Below are positions 6,821 through 11,241 of a DNA stretch of 11,241 nucleotides, one piece after another. The stretch is from the NCBI GenBank assembly GCA_030621455.1, contig JAUXHQ010000027.1, positions 1 through 11,241 of the forward strand. Reading direction: 5' to 3'. Every line of letters begins with the position of its first letter. Positions within the stretch are counted from its first letter, which is position 1. The position numbers were made by a program, and so were the translations under genes. Below the pieces are notes generated by a model, which did not search any database, had not been told where the DNA came from, and saw only the letters and a program-made list of their open reading frames with translations. This DNA is from Deltaproteobacteria bacterium (GTDB lineage: Bacteria > Desulfobacterota > UBA8473).

Positions 6821-7331
6821 CTCCAAAGAGACCTTCCAAAGGACATACGATCATTGTTTTTTTCCCCACATCTATGTTGGTGACCACATCAGCAATCGCC
6901 GGGATTAGATATTCCTTTTCCTCTTTCCCAATGACATATACGTCATTGCTCCCTGTCTGTAAAATTCTTTTTACCGTTCCAAGGAAGGTGCCGTTATCGG
7001 TGAATACCTCCAGACCGATAATATCAAACCAATAATACTCATCTTCAGCGGGGGGGGGCAATTTGCTTTTTTCGACAAGTATAGAAGCGCCGACGAGTTC
7101 TTTTGCTTCGCTGATTGAGGATACACCGTCGAGCTCCAGGAGGAGGACGTTCTTATGTGGCCTAATATGAGTCAATTCGTATCTTCTTATATCCCCTTTT
7201 CTGCCTTTTAGATACAGAAAATCCTGTGCGGAGAAGGTAGCATGAGATTCAGCATCGGAATGAACCCGCATTTTGCCCTCGGTCCCATGAGTGCCAATGA
7301 TCTTTCCTATAACCAACAGGTCGTCTTCCAT
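6807..7331 (-). CDS. rimM: 16S rRNA processing / 30S maturation factor RimM
   Basis: RimM binds ribosomal protein S19 and helps mature the 30S head. The 174-aa protein has the N-terminal beta-barrel ([22 protein letters not shown]) and a C-terminal PRC barrel ([25 protein letters not shown]...NDVYVIG...[11 protein letters not shown]). A run of nine C on the coding strand (plus positions 7050-7058) encodes Pro-Pro-Pro between the two domains and is prone to slippage. It begins 13 nt after the khpA stop and overlaps trmD at its 3' end. Length and motifs are normal for the family. Confidence 0.96.
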   Translation of the reverse strand: MEDDLLVIGKIIGTHGTEGKMRVHSDAESHATFSAQDFLYLKGRKGDIRRYELTHIRPHKNVLLLELDGVSSISEAKELVGASILVEKSKLPPPAEDEYYWFDIIGLEVFTDNGTFLGTVKRILQTGSNDVYVIGKEEKEYLIPAIADVVTNIDVGKKTMIVCPLEGLFGDGEI

Positions 7332-7344
7332 GGTGAGGAAAATC

Positions 7345-7575
7345 TTACTCCAGGATTTCCAGCACGGCCCTCTTTTTAATCTTTGTTGAGGCTGCAGACA
7401 GGATCGTTCTCATCGCCCTGGCTGTTCTTCCTTGTTTTCCGATAACCTTCCCCAGATCCTCCTTTGCCACTTTCAACTCTATGACTGAGGTTCTCTCACC
7501 TTGAACCTCTGAGACCACCACCTCATCAGGATTATCCACCAGTGCTTCAGCAATGTACTTAATCAAGTTCTTCAT
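7345..7575 (-). CDS. khpA: KH-domain RNA-binding protein KhpA
   Basis: A 76-aa single KH domain. The nucleic-acid-binding GxxG loop is GKQG within [20 protein letters not shown], followed by the helix typical of type II KH proteins. KhpA proteins bind RNA, often with KhpB/Jag. It sits in its usual place between rpsP and rimM. The start is well supported by GGAGG 9 nt upstream. That ribosome-binding site is itself part of a vestigial rpsP tail: the gene start lies in copy A of an 83-bp tandem duplication, and in the pre-duplication arrangement the gene would have overlapped rpsP by 17 bp. Confidence 0.95.
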   Translation of the reverse strand: MKNLIKYIAEALVDNPDEVVVSEVQGERTSVIELKVAKEDLGKVIGKQGRTARAMRTILSAASTKIKKRAVLEILE

Positions 7576-7612
7576 CTTTAGTAACCTCCGCGCTTAATTT
7601 TGCCGTAAAATT
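7530..7612 (-). repeat. Copy A of an 83-bp tandem duplication (khpA start side)
   Basis: This segment contains the live khpA start (ATG at 7575, with GGAGG upstream). Upstream of that is a vestigial rpsP C-terminus that would still read [17 protein letters not shown] and stop at TAA 7559-7561, but it is now detached from rpsP. It matches copy B (7613-7695) at 77 of 83 positions with no gaps and abuts it directly. Confidence 0.9.
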
Positions 7613-7695
7613 GATTATCCACTAGTGCTTCAGCAATATACCTAATCTAGTTCTTCATCTTTAGTAACCTCCGCACTTAATTTTGCTGTAAAATT
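7613..7695 (-). repeat. Copy B of the 83-bp tandem duplication (rpsP end side)
   Basis: This segment contains the live rpsP 3' end (stop TAG at 7642-7644) followed by a dead khpA start. The ATG at 7658 and AAG AAC are kept, but codon 4 has become TAG, so this copy cannot express KhpA. The six differences from copy A are all single substitutions. Confidence 0.9.
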
Positions 7696-7938
7696 TTTTA
7701 AGACTCCCTCCTTCCTTAAAATGCTCCGAACGGTTTGGGTTGGTTGGGCTCCCTTGGTCAACCAATCCAGTATTCTCTCATCTTTGAGCTTTATCTCAGC
7801 AGGGTCCATGCACGGATTGTACGTACCAACAACTTCGATGAATCTCCCATCTCTAGGGGCTCTGGCATCTGCAACCACTATTCTGTAGAAAGGTTTCTTC
7901 TTAGTCCCCTTTCTTGTCAATCTTATCTTAACAGGCAT
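7642..7938 (-). CDS. rpsP: 30S ribosomal protein S16
   Basis: A 98-aa protein matching bS16: [42 protein letters not shown], followed by the [32 protein letters not shown] segment. S16 binds 16S rRNA and is needed for 30S assembly. AGGAGG lies 10 nt before the ATG. It starts 34 bp after the ffh stop. Its last 17 codons and stop lie inside copy B of the tandem duplication, while a second, detached copy of the same tail lies downstream, before khpA. Confidence 0.98.
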   Translation of the reverse strand: MPVKIRLTRKGTKKKPFYRIVVADARAPRDGRFIEVVGTYNPCMDPAEIKLKDERILDWLTKGAQPTQTVRSILRKEGVLKNFTAKLSAEVTKDEELD

Positions 7939-7972
7939 GTTTTGACAACCTCCTATGTACCTGGTAGGGAAA

Positions 7973-9304
7973 TTAAGATGGAAGTATTCCTCCCCTGAAT
8001 CCTCTCATCCCTTTTTTTGTAATCTTATTTATCATCTTACGCGTTTGGTTGAAGTTCTTAATGAGTCTATTCACATCCTGAACGTTGGTACCACTCCCTT
8101 TGGCGATTCTCTTGCGACGACTCCCATTCAAAATCGTATGCCTCAGCCTCTCTTCTTTCGTCATGGAGTTGATAATGGCCTCTATCTTTACCAACTCCTT
8201 TTCATCAGGTTGCAAGCCTCTTAGAGCCGAAATTCGACTTATTCCCGGGATCATTCCAAAAATTTGATCCAGAGAACCCATCCGCTTTATCTGTTGAATC
8301 TGATCTTTAAAGTCTTCTAAAGTAAAGGTGTTCTTCCTTATCTTCTTCTCGAGTTCTACTGCCTTCTTCTCATCAAAGGTTGCCTGGGCCTTTTCTATGA
8401 GGGATAAAACATCTCCCATTCCCAAGATACGAGAAGCCATTCTGTCCGGAAAAAAAACTTCTAAGGCGTCAAGGCGTTCGCCTGTACCCACAAACTTTAT
8501 GGGCTTCCCTGTCACAGCCTTAATCGACAAAGCCGCCCCGCCCCTGGCATCACCGTCCATCTTGGTAAGGATGACTCCATCCACATCCAGCATTTCATTA
8601 AATTTACCGGCTACATTTACCGCATCTTGACCGGTCATGGCATCGGCTACCAGGAGGATCTCGTTGGGCAATATGGTTTCTTTTATCGTTTGAAGCTCTT
8701 GCATCAATTCTTCATCTATGTGTAGCCTTCCAGCCGTATCTATGAGCACTATATCATGGGCACTGACACCGGCAAAGCTCACGGCGTTCTTACAGATGAC
8801 AAGCGGGTCCTCACCCGGTTTAGGTCCATATGTATCAACCTTCAGTTGCTGCCCCAGTTTCTGCAACTGGTCTATGGCTGCCGGACGAGACACATCAGCA
8901 GGAACCATATAGGGGTTATGACTCTTCTCTTTCAAAAATTTGGCTAGCTTGCCAACGGTTGTTGTTTTGCCGGATCCCTGCAATCCAACAAACATCATTG
9001 ATATTGGACGTCTCCCGGACAGTTTCAGTTGGGAATTCTCTCCTCCTAAGAGGGAAGTAAGTTCCGTATTAACGATCTTGATCACCTGCTGAGCAGGAGT
9101 AAGGCTGTTCAACACCTCTTTTCCTAATGCTTTTACTCTAATGGCTTCGATGAAGTCCTTTGCTACTCTGAAGTTTACATCTGCCTCCAGAAGGACGAGA
9201 CGAATCTCCCTCAGGACATCTTTAATGTTTTGTTCACTGAGTTTACCGTGGCCCCTCAGTTTTTTAAATACTGTATTGAGCCTTTCCGTCAAACTGTCGA
9301 ACAC
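7973..9304 (-). CDS. ffh: Signal recognition particle protein Ffh (SRP54)
   Basis: Ffh is the GTPase of the signal recognition particle; with 4.5S RNA it delivers nascent membrane proteins to FtsY. Domains in order are the N helical bundle ([17 protein letters not shown] onward), the G domain with [19 protein letters not shown] (P-loop), [14 protein letters not shown] and [13 protein letters not shown], and the M domain ([10 protein letters not shown]...[36 protein letters not shown]). I chose GTG 9304 (443 aa) because GGAG lies 8 nt upstream and the protein then begins (V/M)FDSLTERL as in the family. An upstream in-frame TTG at 9340 would add 12 residues with no family match. It is the first gene of the minus-strand operon. 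Confidence 0.97.
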   Translation of the reverse strand: MFDSLTERLNTVFKKLRGHGKLSEQNIKDVLREIRLVLLEADVNFRVAKDFIEAIRVKALGKEVLNSLTPAQQVIKIVNTELTSLLGGENSQLKLSGRRPISMMFVGLQGSGKTTTVGKLAKFLKEKSHNPYMVPADVSRPAAIDQLQKLGQQLKVDTYGPKPGEDPLVICKNAVSFAGVSAHDIVLIDTAGRLHIDEELMQELQTIKETILPNEILLVADAMTGQDAVNVAGKFNEMLDVDGVILTKMDGDARGGAALSIKAVTGKPIKFVGTGERLDALEVFFPDRMASRILGMGDVLSLIEKAQATFDEKKAVELEKKIRKNTFTLEDFKDQIQQIKRMGSLDQIFGMIPGISRISALRGLQPDEKELVKIEAIINSMTKEERLRHTILNGSRRKRIAKGSGTNVQDVNRLIKNFNQTRKMINKITKKGMRGFRGGILPS

Positions 9305-9362
9305 AAACTCTTCTCCGCAAAAATGAGTATTTAGATTCAATAGTTACAAGTACAAGATGGCT

Positions 9363-9391
9363 AAGTTAAATGATTTTCCACGATTTGTCAA
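9363..9391 (-). promoter_or_regulatory. Sigma70-like promoter upstream of ffh
   Basis: On the minus strand a perfect -35 hexamer TTGACA (plus 9386-9391) is followed after 17 bp by TAACTT (plus 9363-9368), a weak -10 with 3 of 6 consensus matches. Transcription would start about 50 nt before the GTG of ffh. It is the only promoter-like site I see ahead of the nine-gene operon. Confidence 0.45.
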
Positions 9392-9659
9392 GGGAAAATA
9401 GCAGTTCTCTGCAATTCTAATATGATCAGTACAATGCCCTATTTGCTCAATGCTATGCTCAGGGCCGTGGTCAACTTAAAGGTGTCCTCATCCGCTTTTA
9501 TCAATATTTTGTATGTGTTGACCGAGGATACATATATTTATTATGAAATTTCCCCGCCAACAAGTCAAATCAGCACTACCAGCTTCAGTTCAGGTAATTT
9601 TTCTTGCCCGCAGATCAATTTTGCTGTATATTTAGGGGTCTAAAAGAAAGGGGGACTCC
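9392..9659. other. Divergent intergenic region between ffh and the glycosyltransferase
   Basis: This AT-rich spacer lies between divergent genes. On the plus strand TTGACC (9518-9523) and TATTAT (9539-9544) are each 5 of 6 matches to -35 and -10, but the 15-bp spacing is short, so they form only a tentative promoter for the gene at 9660. That gene has a strong ribosome-binding site, AAGGGGG at 9648-9654, 5 nt before its ATG. No RNA gene or terminator is evident. Confidence 0.35.
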
Positions 9660-10922
9660 ATGACCGATTTCCATCAGGAAGGGATCATTACCACACTTCA
9701 CTCACTTTATGAGATCTTTGATCGTGAGGAGTACCTGGCCGGACTTGAGCAGAAGCTGGAGGAGTACTCCCGTCATCTCAAGATAAGCCTTCTCCTCCCA
9801 TGCCTTTACTCGGAACTCCTGAATCCATCGGTGCTCGACCATATCCTGGACGAGATAGAGAAGGTCCGATACCTCCGCAGTGTGGTAGTGGCCCTGGGAG
9901 GCACATCGGGTGAAACCGACTTTAAAATGGCCAAGGAATATTTCGGGAGGCTTTGTACTCCAGAGAGGGACATGAAAATTGTCTGGGTGGATGGACCGAA
10001 GATCCTAAATATCTTCAATGATATCAAAGGACGAGAGATACCTACCGGGGTTCAGGGCAAAGGGCAGTCCGTTTGGATCGCCCTCGGCTATCTCTTCGCC
10101 CGAGAGGACTGTGATGTAATCGCTCTTCACGACTGTGACATCGTCACATATGATAGAATCCTTCTTGGAAGGCTAATTGAGCCCACGGCCAACCCCAACA
10201 ACGAGTTTGAGTTTTGCAAGGGCTATTTCCCGCGGATTTCTCTAGAGGAACGGGCTATGAAGGGAAGGGTCACAAGGCTTTTTGTAATGCCCTTTGTGGA
10301 TACCATGAGCCAGATCATGCATGGACGAGGACTCAACGAGCTGGAATCTTTCTTCAGCTATCACCGGGCCTTCAGCTATCCCCTGGCCGGCGAATTCAGC
10401 TTCACCTCACGCCTGGCCCGGGGGATCAATATAGCGTATGACTGGGGGCTGGAAGTCAGCACCCTTTCTGAGGTTTACCACAGAGTCATTTCCCGAAAGA
10501 TCGCCCAGATCAGCCTGACCCGGAATTACGAACATAAGCATCAGACCCTTTCTCCGGATGACATGACAAGAGGTCTCCACCGCATGGTAGTGGATATCTC
10601 CAAATTTTACCTCAACTACTTGCGATCTCACGGGGTTGCACTGAGCGACGCCTTTGTAGATATGATCCGGCAAACCTATTATCAAAACGCCCTCAGGTTC
10701 GTCAAAAACTACAGTGACGATGCGGAGGTGAATAACCTGGCCTTCGATCGTTATGAGGAAGAACTTACGCTCCGGCACTTTCGGGATTTCCTGTGGACCG
10801 CCTGGGAACAGATCAAGAAACATCAAGAGGATACTCAAATTCCATCCTGGAACCGGGTGTTGTATAGTATTCCCGATATCTACGCCAACCTTCTCGATGC
10901 AGTGGATGCCGACAATGCGTGA
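9660..10922 (+). CDS. GT81-like glycosyltransferase, probable glucosyl-3-phosphoglycerate synthase
   Basis: This 420-aa GT-A-fold glycosyltransferase has HDCDI (residues 157-161), whose DxD pair (D158, D160) would bind the metal and sugar nucleotide. GKGQSVWIALGYLFAR (133-148), CKGYFPR (186-192), PLAGEF (241-246) and DWGLEV (261-266) resemble, in the same order, motifs of glucosyl- and mannosyl-3-phosphoglycerate synthases. Those enzymes join a sugar from NDP-sugar to 3-phosphoglycerate to make the precursor of compatible solutes such as glucosylglycerate. It lacks a signal peptide and membrane segments, so it is presumably cytosolic. It is about 100 residues longer than mycobacterial GpgS, with the excess mainly C-terminal. 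No matching phosphatase lies in the window. Family call fairly confident; donor and acceptor inferred. Confidence 0.78.
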   Translation: MTDFHQEGIITTLHSLYEIFDREEYLAGLEQKLEEYSRHLKISLLLPCLYSELLNPSVLDHILDEIEKVRYLRSVVVALGGTSGETDFKMAKEYFGRLCTPERDMKIVWVDGPKILNIFNDIKGREIPTGVQGKGQSVWIALGYLFAREDCDVIALHDCDIVTYDRILLGRLIEPTANPNNEFEFCKGYFPRISLEERAMKGRVTRLFVMPFVDTMSQIMHGRGLNELESFFSYHRAFSYPLAGEFSFTSRLARGINIAYDWGLEVSTLSEVYHRVISRKIAQISLTRNYEHKHQTLSPDDMTRGLHRMVVDISKFYLNYLRSHGVALSDAFVDMIRQTYYQNALRFVKNYSDDAEVNNLAFDRYEEELTLRHFRDFLWTAWEQIKKHQEDTQIPSWNRVLYSIPDIYANLLDAVDADNA

Positions 10923-11241
10923 CCCTGCTGGGTCAGGTAGTTCCCATACACAAACGTAAGATTTCACTAACGATAGTCGATCATAACGCCTTTGATTGCG
11001 TGTCTACTCTTAGCGTCTTGAAGTGTCTCTGATGATTCAGTTAACAGGATTGCGTTAAGTGCCGGCTGTTTGTTTCGTTTGCCTGTTATACTTTGCCGAC
11101 TTTTATCGGCGCTTTCGACCTTATCCCTAAGATTCTAAGATTTGATTGTTATGTTATGAACCCTCGTTGTCTATTTCTCTCAGCCTCAGGAGAATCTCTC
11201 TTGGCTTGCTTGATCTGGAGATCTTCAGCTACCCATCCATC
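10923..11241. other. Right-end region without a convincing gene
   Basis: A 5-bp hairpin GACCC-TGCT-GGGTC at 10921-10934 overlaps the end of the glycosyltransferase gene but has no T-run. A second 5-bp hairpin lies at 11095-11110, and CTAAGATT is repeated in tandem at 11127-11142. On the minus strand a frame is open from the window edge to TAA at 11149-11151 (30 codons, ending ERNRQRGFIT). It is rich in charged residues and could be the C-terminus of a gene starting outside the window, but is too short to identify. Confidence 0.3.

Noticed and set aside
9305..9340. Twelve-residue extension of Ffh from TTG 9340
   Set aside because: The added residues do not fit the family, while GTG 9304 has a GGAG site 8 nt upstream and gives the expected N-terminus.
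9422..9643. 73-codon ORF in the ffh-glycosyltransferase spacer
   Set aside because: No ribosome-binding site, AT-rich low-information composition, no recognisable family, and it overlaps the likely promoter region of the next gene.
10921..10934. GACCC-TGCT-GGGTC hairpin as terminator of the glycosyltransferase gene
   Set aside because: It includes part of the stop codon, has only 5 bp of stem and lacks a following T-run.
10407..10967. 186-aa minus-strand ORF
   Set aside because: It is a shadow of the glycosyltransferase gene, whose frame holds the recognisable motifs; the minus-strand product has none.

Overview
The window looks like chromosomal DNA from a Gram-negative bacterium, most plausibly a deltaproteobacterium in the broad sense (Desulfobacterota-type). 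Three things suggest this: the gene order ffh-rpsP-khpA-rimM-trmD-SPOUT methyltransferase-rplS-rnhB-yraN, PilV/PilW/PilX-type minor pilins, and a stand-alone RfaE2 heptose adenylyltransferase, which implies LPS. This is inferred from gene content and order; no marker was searched.

Layout. Positions 74-324 hold a compact REP-type element: two 82-bp arms in inverted orientation, each with three small palindromes, around a 17-codon ORF that reads like the first and last residues of an IS200-like REP-associated transposase joined together. Positions 383-3560 (+) carry pilV, pilW and pilX. Between pilV and pilW lies a 261-bp AT-rich element (881-1141) with 12-bp terminal inverted repeats and an 8-bp near-perfect target duplication. 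It appears to have cut off the original pilW start and supplied a new in-frame ATG from its own end. rfaE2 follows at 3628-4119 (+).

The minus strand from 9304 down to 4131 is one compact ribosome/SRP operon: ffh, rpsP, khpA, rimM, trmD, a SPOUT-like RNA methyltransferase, rplS, rnhB and yraN. Several genes are joined by ATGA-type stop/start overlaps. A sigma70-like promoter with a perfect -35 hexamer lies upstream of ffh. At the rpsP/khpA junction an 83-bp tandem duplication has separated two genes that formerly overlapped, leaving a dead khpA start and a vestigial rpsP tail.

Positions 9660-10922 (+) encode a 420-aa glycosyltransferase resembling glucosyl-3-phosphoglycerate synthases (GT81-like), probably a compatible-solute enzyme. 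The last ~320 bases hold no convincing gene.

Functionally, the left part serves type IV pilus priming and assembly plus LPS heptose activation. The centre makes ribosomal proteins, modifies tRNA and rRNA, matures the 30S subunit and targets proteins to the membrane. The right end is a separate metabolic gene. The most interesting material is at the junctions: three independent small rearrangements, each of which changed a gene boundary or left a remnant.
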